The notes beneath the pieces were generated by a model. The model saw nothing but the letters and a program-made list of their open reading frames with translations. It was not told the DNA's origin and did not search any database. A program made the position numbers and the translations under genes. 64,000 bases of DNA from Panulirus ornatus (taxonomy: Eukaryota > Arthropoda > Malacostraca > Decapoda > Palinuridae). The stretch is taken from NCBI RefSeq assembly GCF_036320965.1, contig NC_092287.1:14772489-14836488 (forward strand), written 5' to 3'. Each line of letters opens with the position of its first letter. The first letter of the stretch is position 1. Of this stretch, positions 49,924 through 59,849 are shown piece by piece.

Positions 49924-50200
49924 ACACAAGAGAGAAATATAATAGTCATTTGATATAGAACGAAGAGACGGAGCTAGGACGCCATTTGGTAAACATGAAC
50001 TTGTCCAAGACAGATCTCGAGTGTATCATAAACTTATTATATTGACAAGAGGGTGATTTGTTTACAAATTTTATCAACAATAAAGTTACCCAATTTTATA
50101 GACCTTCACTAAAAATTAAGATTATAATTCATTATATATTTGAGATAGAAGATTCAATGCTATTTCTCCTGGTAGAGACAATAACTGGTATGGCATTGCT

Positions 50201-52212
50201 TCAGTCAATACAATGATCATAGTTTTTAACGTGATTAAACAAAGCATTTGATTCTTGTCCTATTTTTATACAATATTTATGTTGCTTAAGTCTAACAGAA
50301 AGATCCTTACAAGTCTGCCCAACAAAAAACTTATCACAGTTTCTGCATGGCACGTTATAGATGCACCTAAGAGAATTTTCTGGTGAGTTCCTGATTAAAA
50401 TATTCTTTATATTATTATTGTTGCTGAAGGCAACATTTGCGTTAGTTGATTTAAGCAACATGGAAAGTAAATTAAGAATATTATCAAAAGGGAGAACTAA
50501 AATGTTCTTAGTGTCAATGGGAGGTTTGGGCTCAACTCTGTGAAATGATTTCTTTGCTAACTTAAGGGATATATCAATGAAAGATCTAGGGTCCATTAAC
50601 TTAGATCCAATAGAATATATCTTTTCAAACTCATCATCCATATTCTCTGGACTGCAAATACGTAATGCCCTAAGGAACATAGATTGAAATGATGATAATT
50701 TAACTTTGTCATATTGAAATGGGTAATAATGAATATATCAGCATATATTGATAGGTTTTCTATATGTGCTAAGCTTAAACTTGTTTGCTTGTCTATGGAT
50801 CATGCAATCTAAAAATGGTAACATACCACTATTTTCATTTTCTACAGTAAATTTGATGGAAGGTACTAAATTATTAAGTAAGGGGAGAAATGTAGGTAAA
50901 TTTTCATTTGTTGGCCAAACACAAAGAACATAATCTATATACCTGAACCAAATTGCATTAGAAGGTAAGCTATCCTTTAGTAATTCTATTTTCAAAAAAT
51001 TCCATATAAAGATTACTTAGTACGGATGAAAGAGGGTTACCCATTGCCATACCAAATTTTTGAGCATAATAATCTCCATTGAATTGGAATACACAGTCTT
51101 TTATACACAATTTTATCAGTTCAACGAAAACAGACCTTGAAACAGGAAAATGAATATCTTCCAAAACATCAAATAAATATTCTGAAAGGTCATCAACTGG
51201 AACATTTGTGATAAATGAGAAAACATCAAAGCTAACAAGTTTGAAAACAAAATTAACATTGATGTTGTTAAGCTTGTTAACTAAATCTACATTGTTCATG
51301 ATATTATAATTTGATATCTTACCGACTAAAGGGCTTCATAAAGAAACTAACCATTTTGACCTTTTATATGTGATAGAGCCTACTAAATTCCCTATAAGTC
51401 TTGCTGGAAAATTTTGTTTATGTGTTTTGATAAGTCCATACCTATTTGGCAATGAAGGGGACAAAGATGACAAACTTTTGATAAGAGAACCTTTACCATT
51501 CAACAACATCTTCAGTTCTTTATTGAAATGGGAATTAACTACTTCTATTAACTACTTACTGAATTTAGAATATGTTGTTCATCATTTAAAAAATCATTCA
51601 GTTTATATGAATAATTACTTTTGTCCACAATCACAACAGTGTTAGCCTTATGTGCTTTAGTAATATGTATATCAATGTCTTTTTTTATAGTGTTAATAGC
51701 TCTTATAAATCTTTTAGGGCAAATATGTTCCACTGGTTTTGACAAACTGGCATACACTAAACCCTTACAGATATCATTTTCATCATAAGTTAAATTAATG
51801 TATTTCTCTAAATTGCAAAAAGACAACTAACAATATTTAATCCATAGCCTAAAGCACACAAGGAATCCTTATCTAGTTGTTTATTGGACAGGGTTATCAC
51901 AAAAGAAGGGATGGTGTTCTTAGTCCAGTCGCTGTTTTCAATAAGATGGTCCAACTTACAATTCAGTTTCATTTGTAGCCTATTGCTTTCACTTCTTGAT
52001 TTATCATTGCAATAGTCCAACATCCGGTTCTTCCAATATGTCGGTATAGCCATTTGAAAGGCAAGTTTCTTCTCTCTTGTAATACGAAAAGCCTCCTCCA
52101 CTTCAATCTTCTTTAATTCAATGTATCTCTTTAAGATAATGTTTTGGAATTCGTCAAATGGTCGACCAGACAGCTGCAACAATCGCCGGTGTAGGACAGA
52201 TCTTGGCATCAC
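50201..52212 (-). pseudogene. PLE-A reverse transcriptase / GIY-YIG endonuclease ORF, broken
   Basis: Four pieces read in order on the minus strand. Positions 51808-52212 are an N-terminal region with an R-E-KK-like helix. Positions 51548-51826 include the KA-KANTVVIVDKSNY motif typical of PLE proteins. Positions 50970-51299 hold RT motif A (VSFDVFSFITNVP) and motif B (QKFGMAMGNPLSSVLSNLYM). Positions 50738-50995 hold motif C, which reads YIDY rather than Y-DD. Positions 50201-50680 hold the connector and GIY-YIG endonuclease (CIYNVPCRNCDKFFVGQT, R, KQHK), including the C-x2-C pair. Stops and frameshifts separate the pieces, and the changed motif C would abolish polymerisation. The family inserts by endonuclease cleavage and target-primed synthesis. 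Confidence 0.87.
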
Positions 52213-52365
52213 TTGTTCATCGAGGCATTTCCTAAGAAATCCATATCGTAACTTCAGTTAGTGGGCCTTGATTAACGATTTGGAGAAAGCAGTAACAAAA
52301 GGAGAAAGTCCAGGACAGCTTGTACGGAGGTAGTAGAAAAGCCGTGTGGAATCCATGTTGGAAAG

Positions 52366-52802
52366 AAACATAATTTTGCGCGTGATCAAGTTTATTCCTA
52401 TGCGTCCACGGGGAAAATGAAAACGATAAGTTCCCAATTGCACTTTCATTCAATAATCATATCATCAGGAGAGACACAAGAGAGAAATGCAACAGGAAGT
52501 TGATATACAACGAAAAGGAGCAGCTAGGACACCATTTGGTAAACATGTGATTGTCCATGACAGACAACGAGCGTATTATAAACTTATGTTGACAAGCAGG
52601 TAAATTGTTTTCAAATTTTATCAACAATTAAGTTATCCAATCTGTATAGACCTTCAATGATATTAAGATTATATTTTTTTGTGTATTTGATAACAGAAGA
52701 TTTAATGATATTTCTCGTGGTAGTGGAGATAGAGTTAATAACTGAGATGGCATTGCTCCAGTCAACACAATGATCACAGTTTTTAACGTGATTGGCGTGA
52801 TC
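52366..52802 (-). mobile_element. PLE-A upstream pseudo-LTR and endonuclease end (partial tandem copy)
   Basis: Minus-strand repeat of 49819-50260: the CACGCGCAAAATTATG end, the hammerhead-like motif, the 3' UTR, and the last endonuclease codons (HVKNCDHCVDWSNA). It lies directly upstream of the main copy, the usual partial-tandem arrangement of PLEs. At about 52802 it meets an inverted, plus-strand copy. Confidence 0.85.
52430..52473 (-). ncRNA. Hammerhead-ribozyme-like motif in PLE-A upstream pseudo-LTR
   Basis: Minus strand: CTCTC, CTGATGA, a stem II region weakened by substitutions (TATGATTATTGAAT), GAAA, GTGCAATT, GGGAAC. The core boxes are intact and stem I (CUCUC with GGGAAC) pairs with wobbles. 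Stem II is poor. Confidence 0.45.
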
Positions 52803-53740
52803 TTTAGATTGCTTGATCCATAGGCAAGGAAACAAGTTTAAGTTTAACATATACAGAAAACCTACCAATGTATGCTCATATATTCATTATTACTCATCTC
52901 AACATGACAGTTAAATTATCATCATTTCAATCTATTTTCCTTAGGGCATTACGTATTTGCAGTCCAGAGTATATGGATGATGAGTTTGAGAAAATATATT
53001 CAATTGGATCTAAGTTAAAGTACCTTAGATCTTTCATTGATAAATCCCTTAAATTAGCAAAGAAATCATTTCATAGAGTTGAGCCCAAACCTCCCATTGA
53101 CACCAAGAACCTTTTAGTTTTCCTTTAATGTAAATGTTGCCTTCAGCAACAATAATACAATAGAGAATATCTTAATCAGGAACTCACCAGAAAATTCTCC
53201 TGAGTGCATCTATAAAGTACCATGTAGTAATCGTGATAAGTTTTATGTTGGCTGACTGGTAAGGGTCTTTCTGCTAGACTTAAGCGACACTGATATAATA
53301 TGAAAACAGGTCAAGAATCAAAAGCCTTGTTTAACCACGTTAAAACTATGATCATTGTATTGACTCGAGCAATGCCTTCTCAGTTATTAACTCTATCTCC
53401 ACTAACACGAGAAATATCACTGAATCTTCTATTACTAAATACACAAAGAATTATAATCTTGATATCAGTGAAGGTCAATACAAATTGGATAACTTTATTG
53501 TTGATAAAGTTTGTAAATAATGCACCTTCTTGTCAACATAAAAAGTTTATGATACGCTCGTTCTCTGTCTTGGACAATCACATGTTTACCAAATGGCGTC
53601 CTAGCTACGTCTCTTCGTTTTATATCAACTGACTTATATTTTTCTTTTGTGTCTCCCCTAATGATGTGATTTTCATACGAAAGTGCGCTTGGGAACTTAT
53701 CGTGTTTCATTTTCCCTGTGGACTCGTAGGAATATACTTG
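52803..53740 (+). mobile_element. PLE-A inverted partial copy, plus strand
   Basis: Starts inside the RT thumb (ANKFKL-IYRKP, preceded by the CLWI-like codons of the DCMIH region). It continues through the connector (open at 52868-53128, LRALRICSPEYMDDEFEKIYSIGSK), a decayed GIY-YIG domain at about 53195-53380 in which the glycine of the VGQT motif is followed by a stop, then the 3' UTR and pseudo-LTR to 53740, where the last 20 or so bases of the pseudo-LTR are missing. With 52366-52802 it forms an inverted pair, a known PLE configuration. Confidence 0.85.
53653..53696 (+). ncRNA. Hammerhead-ribozyme-like motif in inverted PLE-A copy
   Basis: Plus strand: CTCCC, CTAATGA (the usual CTGATGA with G5 changed to A), T, GTG-loop-TAC (stem II), GAAA, GTGCGC (self-complementary, as expected for a loopless stem III), TT, GGGAAC. 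Stems I, II and III are best formed in this copy, but the G5 change would be expected to kill cleavage. Confidence 0.45.
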
Positions 53741-54000
53741 TATTCGCACTTCAGTAGAAATTCAGAAAATTTTCTTTATTCAAACTTTACAACACACAGC
53801 ACGGAGGAAACCCGTTTCATCAGTTGTAAACATTTCACGAAGTTTCAAACCCCAGCAAAAGCACAGGCGTGTACTCCTTCTTACCGACACTTCCTGGTCG
53901 TTACAGGGAAAACATGGGAATGCCTTGTGGATAAGAGGTTGATATACGGATGGTTGACTTGGATACAAGATGTGTGTCCAACTAAACTTCTTATGGTATC
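53741..54000. other. Likely 3' untranslated part of a second PLE, no gene
   Basis: About 260 bp downstream (minus strand) of the PLE-B endonuclease stop. It includes an AATAAAG on the minus strand at 53774-53780 and no ORF of note. Assignment to PLE-B is by position only. Confidence 0.4.
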
Positions 54001-54387
54001 TTATCTTGATAATTTTTTCATAATGATTTGTTTGATAATAAGATGTGATTTAAAGTTACCCGGGGATACAGTTACAGTATTAGCAAGTGGAACGAAATCA
54101 ATGATGTTACGGTTAGCATAATCAGATGAAGGGAACAATGTAACCTGGTTGTTAATGTCTACAGGGTTATCTTTTTCTTGCCCTTGTTTAGCAATATCAG
54201 TACTGTGGTCACTTCTGTGTTCTGAATGACGGTGCCAATAACATCTCTCAGTTGCTGTTTTACCAGTCTGGCCAATGTATACATCTTTACATACCTCATA
54301 TTTAACGGCGTAAATACTACCAATTTTCTGATAATTTGACTTAGTGTTATTATATTGGAAGGCAACATTAAAAACACCTGTCTTACA
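54001..54387 (-). pseudogene. PLE-B GIY-YIG endonuclease remnant (second Penelope-like family)
   Basis: An open minus-strand frame of 128 codons without its own start, ending at the stop 54001-54003. It contains GVFNVAFQYNNT, which aligns with the NVAFSNNNN connector of PLE-A, then GSIYAVKYEVCKDVYIGQTG, R, and a histidine-rich stretch (WHRHSEH), the GIY-YIG core in PLE context. The first cysteine of the usual C-x2-C pair is tyrosine. It differs strongly from PLE-A, so it is a separate family. A non-PLE GIY-YIG protein is possible but less likely given the connector and location. Confidence 0.7.
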
Positions 54388-54600
54388 TTAGCGAAGTTGG
54401 GAGAATAGGGCCAAGTCGAACATTTGTATCTATTATCCTTTCCTACATTGTTCTAACTTGATGTATAAAATGTCTTCCTGACTTTCCAGTAAGCCCTATT
54501 CACAAACCAATGGGTAGCTTAAATGTCTAAAAGGATATCTTATATGGTTAAATTCATCTTATAGACTTCTAGAGCATTGTGTATATGTTACCCTTCAAGC
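54388..54600. other. Probable decayed upstream part of PLE-B; nothing firmly identified
   Basis: About 210 bp with stops in all frames. The minus strand gives short stretches (for example FVNRAYWKVRKTFYTS) resembling the segment between RT and endonuclease in PLEs, but I cannot confirm it. Confidence 0.3.
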
Positions 54601-54611
54601 TTGGAAGATGA

Positions 54612-57600
54612 TTTTTTTTTTTTTTTATTATACTTTGTCGCTGTCTCCCGCGTTTGCGAGGTAGCGCAAGGAAACAGACGAAAGAAATGCCCCCCCCCCA
54701 TACACATGTATATACATACGTCCACACACGCAAATATACATACCTACACAGCTTTCCATGGTTTACCCCAGACGCTTCACACGCCCTGATTCAATCCACT
54801 GACAGCACGTCAACCCCGGTATACCACATCGCTCCAATTCACTTTATTCCTTGCCCTCCTTTCACCCTCCTGCATGTTCAGGCCCCGATCACACAAAATC
54901 TTTTTCACTCCATCTTTCCACCTCCAATTTGGTCTCCCTCTTCTCCTTGTTCCCTCCACCTCCGACCTCTTGGTCAATCTTTCCTCACTCATCCTCTCCA
55001 TGTACCCAAACCACTTCAAAACACCCTCTTCTGCTCTCTCAACCACGCTCTTTTTATTTCCACACATCTCTCTTACCCTTACGTTACTCACTCGATCAAA
55101 CCACCTCACACCACACATTGTCTTCAAACATCTCATTTCCAGCACATCCATCCTCCTGCGCACAACTCTATCCATAGCCCACGCCTCGCAACCATACAAC
55201 ATTGTTGGAACCACTATTCCTTCAAACATACCCATTTTTGCTTTCCGAGATAATGTTCTCGACTTCCACACATTCTTCAAGGCCCCCAGAATTTTCGCCC
55301 CCTCCCCCACCCTATGATCCACTTCCGCTTCCATGGTTCCATCCGCTGCCAGATCCACTCCCAGATATCTAAAACACTTCACTTCCTCCAGTTTTTCTCC
55401 ATTCAAATTCACCTCCCAATTGACTTGACCCTCAACCCTACTGTACCTAATAACCTTGCTCTTATTCACATTTACTCTTAACTTTCTTCTTCCACACACT
55501 TTACCAAACTCAGTCACCAGCTTCTGCAGTTTCTCACATGAATCAGCCACCAGCGCTGTATCATCAGCGAACAACAACTGACTCACTTCCCAAGCTCTCT
55601 CATCCCCAACAGACTTCATACTTGCCCCTCTTTCCAAAACTCTTGCATTTACCTCCCTAACAACCCCATCCATAAACAAATTAAACAACCATGGGGACAT
55701 CACACACCCCTGCCGCAAACCTACATTCACTGAGAACCAATCACTTTCCTCTCTTCCTACACGTACACATGCCTTACATCCTCGATAAAAACTTTTCACT
55801 GCTTCTAACAACTTTCCTCCCACACCATATATTCTTAATACCTTCCACAGAGCATCTCTATCAACTCTATCATATGCCTTCTCCAGATCCATAAATGCTA
55901 CATACAAATCCATTTGCTTTTCTACGTATTTCTCACATACATTCTTCAAAGCAAACACCTGATCCACACATCCTCTACCACTTCTGAAACCACACTGCTC
56001 TTCCCCAATCTGATGCTCTGTACATGCCTTCACCCTCTCAATCAATACCCTCCCATATAATTTAACAGAAATACTCAACAAACTTATACCTCTGTAGTTT
56101 GAGCACTCACTCTTATCCCCTTTGCCTTTGTACAATGGCACTATGCACGCATTCCGCCAATCCTCAGGCACCTCACCATGAGTCATACATACATTAAATA
56201 ACCTTACCAACCAGTCAACAATACAGTCACCCCCTTTTTTAATAAATTCCACTGCAATACCATCCAACCCTGCTGCCTTGCCGGCTTTCATCATCCGCAA
56301 AGCTTTCACTACCTCTTCTCTGTTTACCAAATCATTTTCCCTAACCCTCTCACTTTGCACACCACCTCGACCAAAACACCCTATATCTGCCACTCTATCA
56401 TCAAACACATTCAACAAACCTTCAAAATACTCACTCCATCTCCTTCTCACATCACCACTACTTGTTTTCACCTCCCCATTTGCGCCCTTCACTGAAGTTC
56501 CCATTTGCTCCCTTGTCTTACGCACTTTATTTACCTCCTTCCAGAACATCTTTTTATTCTCCCTGAAATTTAATGATACTCTCTCACCCCAACTCTCATT
56601 TACCCTTTTTTTCACCTCTTGCACCTTTCTCTTGACCTCCTGTCTCTTTCTTTTATACATCTCCCACTCAATTGCATTTTTTCCCTGCAAAAATCGTCCA
56701 AATGCCTCTCTCTTCTCTTTCACTAATACTCTTACTTCTTCATCCCACCACTCACTACCCTTTCTAATCAACCCACCTCCCACTCTTCTCATGCCACAAG
56801 CATCTTTTGCGCAATCCATCACTGATTCCCTAAATACATCCCATTCCTCCCCCACTCCCCTTACTTCCATTGTTCTCACCTTTTTCCATTCTGTACTCAG
56901 TCTCTCCTGGTACTTCCTCACACAGGTCTCCTTCTCAAGCTCACTTACTCTCACCATCCTCTTCACCCCAACATTCACTCTTCTTTTCTGAAAACCCATA
57001 CAAATCTTCACCTTAGCCTCCACAAGATAATGATCAGACATCCCTCCAGTTGCACCTCTCAGCACTTTTACATCCAAAAGTCTCTCTTTCGCACGCCTGT
57101 CAATCAACACGTAATCCAATAACGCTCTCTGGCCATCTCTCCTACTTACATAAGTATACTTATGTATATCTCGCTTTTTAAACCAGGTATTCCCAATCAT
57201 CAGTCCTTTTTCAGCACATAAATCAACAAGCTCTTCACCATTTCCATTTACAACACTGAACACCCCATGTATACCAATTATTCCCTCAACTGCCACATTA
57301 CTCACCTTTGCATTCAAATCACCCATCACTATAACCCGGTCTCGTGCATCAAAACCACTAACACACTCATTCAGCTGCTCCCAAAACACTTGCCTCACTT
57401 GATCTTTCTTCTCATGCCCAGGTGCATATGCACCAATAATCACCCACCTCTCTCCATGAACTTTCAGTTTTACCCATATTAATCGAGAATTTACTTTCTT
57501 ACACTCTATCACATACTCCCACAACTCCTGTTTCAGGAGTATTGCTACTCCTTCCCTTGCTCTTGTCCTCTCACTAACCCCTGACTTTACTCCCCAGACA

Positions 57601-57917
57601 TTCCCAAACCACTCTTCCCCTTTACCCTTGAGCTTCGTTTCACTCAGAGCCAAAACATCCAGGTTCCTTTCCTCAAACATACTACCTATCTCTCCTTTTT
57701 TCACATCTTGGTTACATCCACACACATTTAGGCACCCCACTCTGAGCCTTCGAGGAGGATGAGCACTCCCCGCGTGACTCCTTCTTCTGTTTCCCATTTT
57801 AGAAAGTTAATACAAGGAGGGGAGGATTTCTGGCCCCCCGCTCCCGTCCCCTCTAGTCGCTTTCTACGACACGCGAGGAATACGTGGGAAGTATTCTTTC
57901 ACCCCTATCCCCAGGGA
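54612..57917 (-). mobile_element. RTE-like LINE copy U, full length with intact ORF
   Basis: About 3.3 kb on the minus strand. It has a poly-T run (T15, 54612-54626), a short-type 3' UTR (to 54809), an uninterrupted 995-codon ORF, and a 5' UTR (57798-57917) with the GGGGAGGATTTCTGG and CCCTATCCCCAGGGAT motifs. The left flank is not AT-rich. TTGGAAGATGA at 54601-54611 is nearly repeated as TTGGAAGACGA at 57983-57993, a possible target-site duplication if the CA/TG repeat at 57918-57982 travelled with the insertion. This is the best candidate in the window for a recently active copy. Confidence 0.95.
54810..57797 (-). CDS. LINE protein: AP endonuclease, reverse transcriptase and C-terminal region
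   Basis: A 995-residue ORF. Residues 20-265 are an exonuclease-endonuclease-phosphatase fold that nicks target DNA: LN (23-24), SETK (52-55), AYAPG (123-127), GDLN (159-162), LDYVLID (227-233), SDH (254-256). Residues 340-440 are a basic linker. Residues 500-820 are the reverse transcriptase: GLDGIAVEF (510), PLYKGKGD (554), NYRG (567), motif [13 protein letters not shown] (635), motif [11 protein letters not shown] (693), motif C FADD (743-746), RYLGVDL (810). The C-terminus has LYGCEAW (867) and [10 protein letters not shown] (951), widespread in RTE-related elements. An in-frame TAA lies 12 bases upstream of the ATG, fixing the start as this ATG unless M40 is used, which would remove the first endonuclease motif. 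The element lacks three residues (IYV) near 944 present in other copies. RTE assignment is inferred from the single ORF and C-terminal motif. Confidence 0.93.
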   Translation of the reverse strand: MGNRRRSHAGSAHPPRRLRVGCLNVCGCNQDVKKGEIGSMFEERNLDVLALSETKLKGKGEEWFGNVWGVKSGVSERTRAREGVAILLKQELWEYVIECKKVNSRLIWVKLKVHGERWVIIGAYAPGHEKKDQVRQVFWEQLNECVSGFDARDRVIVMGDLNAKVSNVAVEGIIGIHGVFSVVNGNGEELVDLCAEKGLMIGNTWFKKRDIHKYTYVSRRDGQRALLDYVLIDRRAKERLLDVKVLRGATGGMSDHYLVEAKVKICMGFQKRRVNVGVKRMVRVSELEKETCVRKYQERLSTEWKKVRTMEVRGVGEEWDVFRESVMDCAKDACGMRRVGGGLIRKGSEWWDEEVRVLVKEKREAFGRFLQGKNAIEWEMYKRKRQEVKRKVQEVKKRVNESWGERVSLNFRENKKMFWKEVNKVRKTREQMGTSVKGANGEVKTSSGDVRRRWSEYFEGLLNVFDDRVADIGCFGRGGVQSERVRENDLVNREEVVKALRMMKAGKAAGLDGIAVEFIKKGGDCIVDWLVRLFNVCMTHGEVPEDWRNACIVPLYKGKGDKSECSNYRGISLLSISVKLYGRVLIERVKACTEHQIGEEQCGFRSGRGCVDQVFALKNVCEKYVEKQMDLYVAFMDLEKAYDRVDRDALWKVLRIYGVGGKLLEAVKSFYRGCKACVRVGREESDWFSVNVGLRQGCVMSPWLFNLFMDGVVREVNARVLERGASMKSVGDERAWEVSQLLFADDTALVADSCEKLQKLVTEFGKVCGRRKLRVNVNKSKVIRYSRVEGQVNWEVNLNGEKLEEVKCFRYLGVDLAADGTMEAEVDHRVGEGAKILGALKNVWKSRTLSRKAKMGMFEGIVVPTMLYGCEAWAMDRVVRRRMDVLEMRCLKTMCGVRWFDRVSNVRVREMCGNKKSVVERAEEGVLKWFGYMERMSEERLTKRSEVEGTRRRGRPNWRWKDGVKKILCDRGLNMQEGERRARNKVNWSDVVYRG

Positions 57918-57993
57918 TAATATACATACACATACTCATATACACACACATACACACATGTGTATGTGTGTGTATGTGTGTGTTGGAAGACGA
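57918..57993. repeat. CA/TG microsatellite forming a near-palindrome
   Basis: (CATACACA)-type sequence turns into (TGTGTATG)-type around 57958, with the 10-bp perfect palindrome ACACATGTGT at the centre and near-perfect pairing beyond. It lies at the 5' edge of LINE copy U. Confidence 0.85.
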
Positions 57994-58154
57994 ATGTAAC
58001 CATATAAGATGTACTTATAGGAGTGGAGGGGGAGAGAAAGAACATCTTTCCCTCAAGATAGCCTGAAGCACACTGAGGTGGATTGCTGTTGCTCACATCC
58101 GTGGAAACACTGGTCTCAGCGACCAGATATACGATGCTATCACCCTGAAAGCGT
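57994..58154. other. Non-repetitive stretch, nothing recognised
   Basis: About 160 bp of mixed sequence between the CA/TG repeat and an old LINE tail. No ORF or known repeat. Confidence 0.5.
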
Positions 58155-58318
58155 CATGTGTTTTTATTCCTTCCCATCGCCACCTCGCCACACATGGAAT
58201 ACCATCCCCCTCCCCCCTCATGTGTGCGAGGTAGCGCTAGGAAAAGACAAGAAAGGCCCCATTCGTTCACACTCAGTCTCTAGCTGTCATGCAATAATGC
58301 CCGAAACCACAGCTCCCT
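58155..58318 (-). mobile_element. LINE long-type tail module, interrupted by copy V
   Basis: Second tail module (CATCGCCACCTCGCC, GTGCGAGGTAGCGCTAGG, TCTCTAGCTGTCATG), ending at CACAGCTCCCT where an (AT)n and poly-T run start. The continuation of this older tail is missing, so copy V appears to have inserted into it or replaced it. Confidence 0.82.

Positions 58319-58398
<80 letters not shown>
58319..58398. repeat. (AT)n followed by a 39-base T run
   Basis: AT for about 41 bp, then T39 (58360-58398), which is the A tail of minus-strand LINE copy V. It is the longest A tail in the window, consistent with a young insertion. Confidence 0.93.
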
Positions 58399-58401
<3 letters not shown>

Positions 58402-59847
58402 CTTTGTCGCTGTCTCCCGCGTTTGCGAGGTAGCGCAAGGAAACAGACGAAAGAAATGGCCCAACCCCCCCCCATACACATGTACATACACACGTCCACA
58501 CACGCAAATATACATATCTACACAGCTTTCCATGGTTTACCCCAGACGCTTCACATGCCTTGATTCAATCCACTGACAGCACGTCAACCCCTGTATACCA
58601 CAACGCTCCAATTCACTCTATTCCTTGCCCTCCTTTCACCCTCCTGCATGTTCAGGCCCCGATCACACAAAATCTTTTTCACTCCATCTTTCCACCTCCA
58701 ATTTGGTCTCCCTCTTCTCCTCGTTCCCTCCACCTCCGACACATATATCCTCTTGGTCAATCTTTCCTCACTCATTCTCTCCATGTGCCCAAACCATTTC
58801 AAAACACCCTCTTCTGCTCTCTCAACCACGCTCTTTTTATTTCCACACATCTCTCTTACCCTTACGTTACTTACTCGATCAAACCACCTCACACCACACA
58901 TTGTCCTCAAACATCTCATTTCCAGCACATCCATCCTCCTGCGCACAACTCTATCTATAGCCCACGCCTCGCAACCATACAACATTGTTGGAACCACCAT
59001 TCCCTCAAACATACCCATTTTTGCTTTCCGAGATAATGTTCTCGACTTCCACACATTTTTCAAGGCTCCCAAAATTTTCGCCCCCTCCCCCACCCTATGA
59101 TCCACTTCCGCTTCCATGGTTCCATCCGCTGCCAGATCCACTCCCAGATATCTAAAACACTTCACTTCCTCCAGTTTTTCTCCATTCAAACTCACCTCCC
59201 AATTGACTTGACCCTCAACCCTACTGTACCTAATAACCTTGCTCTTATTCACATTTACTCTTAACTTTCTTCTTCCACACACTTTACCAAACTCAGTCAC
59301 CAGCTTCTGCAGTTTCTCACATGAATCAGCCACCAGCGCTGTATCATCAGCGAACAACAACTGACTCACTTCCCAAGCTCTCTCATCCCCAACAGACTTC
59401 ATACTTGCCCCTCTTTCCAGGACTCTTGCATTTACCTCCCTAACAACCCCATCCATAAACAAATTAAACAACCATGGAGACATCACACACCCCTGCCGCA
59501 AACCTACATTCACTGAGAACCAATCACTTTCCTCTCTTCCTACACGTACACATGCCTTACATCCTCGATAAAAACTTTTCACTGCTTCTAACAACTTGCC
59601 TCCCACACCATATATTCTTAATACCTTCCACAGAGCATCTCTATCAACTCTATCATATGCCTTCTCCAGATCCATAAATGCTACATACAAATCCATTTGC
59701 TTTTTCTAAGTATTTCTCACATACATTCTTCAAAGCAAACACCTGATCCACACATCCTCTACCACTTCTGAAACCGCACTGCTCTTCCCCAATCTGATGC
59801 TCTGTACATGCCTTCACCCTCTCAATCAATACCCTCCCATATAATTT
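58399..59847 (-). mobile_element. RTE-like LINE copy V, young, cut at a deletion
   Basis: Short-type tail, stop at 58584, and an open frame to 59696 (370 codons, residues 627-995, FADD and RRRGR intact). One extra T near 59705 shifts the frame into the preceding RT codons up to about residue 580. At 59843-59849 sequence jumps by about 506 bp to residue ~410, and the text becomes noisy (see W). V and W are probably one element. Confidence 0.9.
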
Positions 59848-59849
59848 AA

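Noticed and set aside
52232..52453. Small ORFs of 63-73 codons upstream of PLE-A
   Set aside because: They lie in the pseudo-LTR and leader and overlap the hammerhead-like motif. No conserved motif.
53800..53850. A second hammerhead candidate on the minus strand (CTGATGAAACGGG)
   Set aside because: CTGATGA is present, but no GAAA box follows a stem II at the right spacing.
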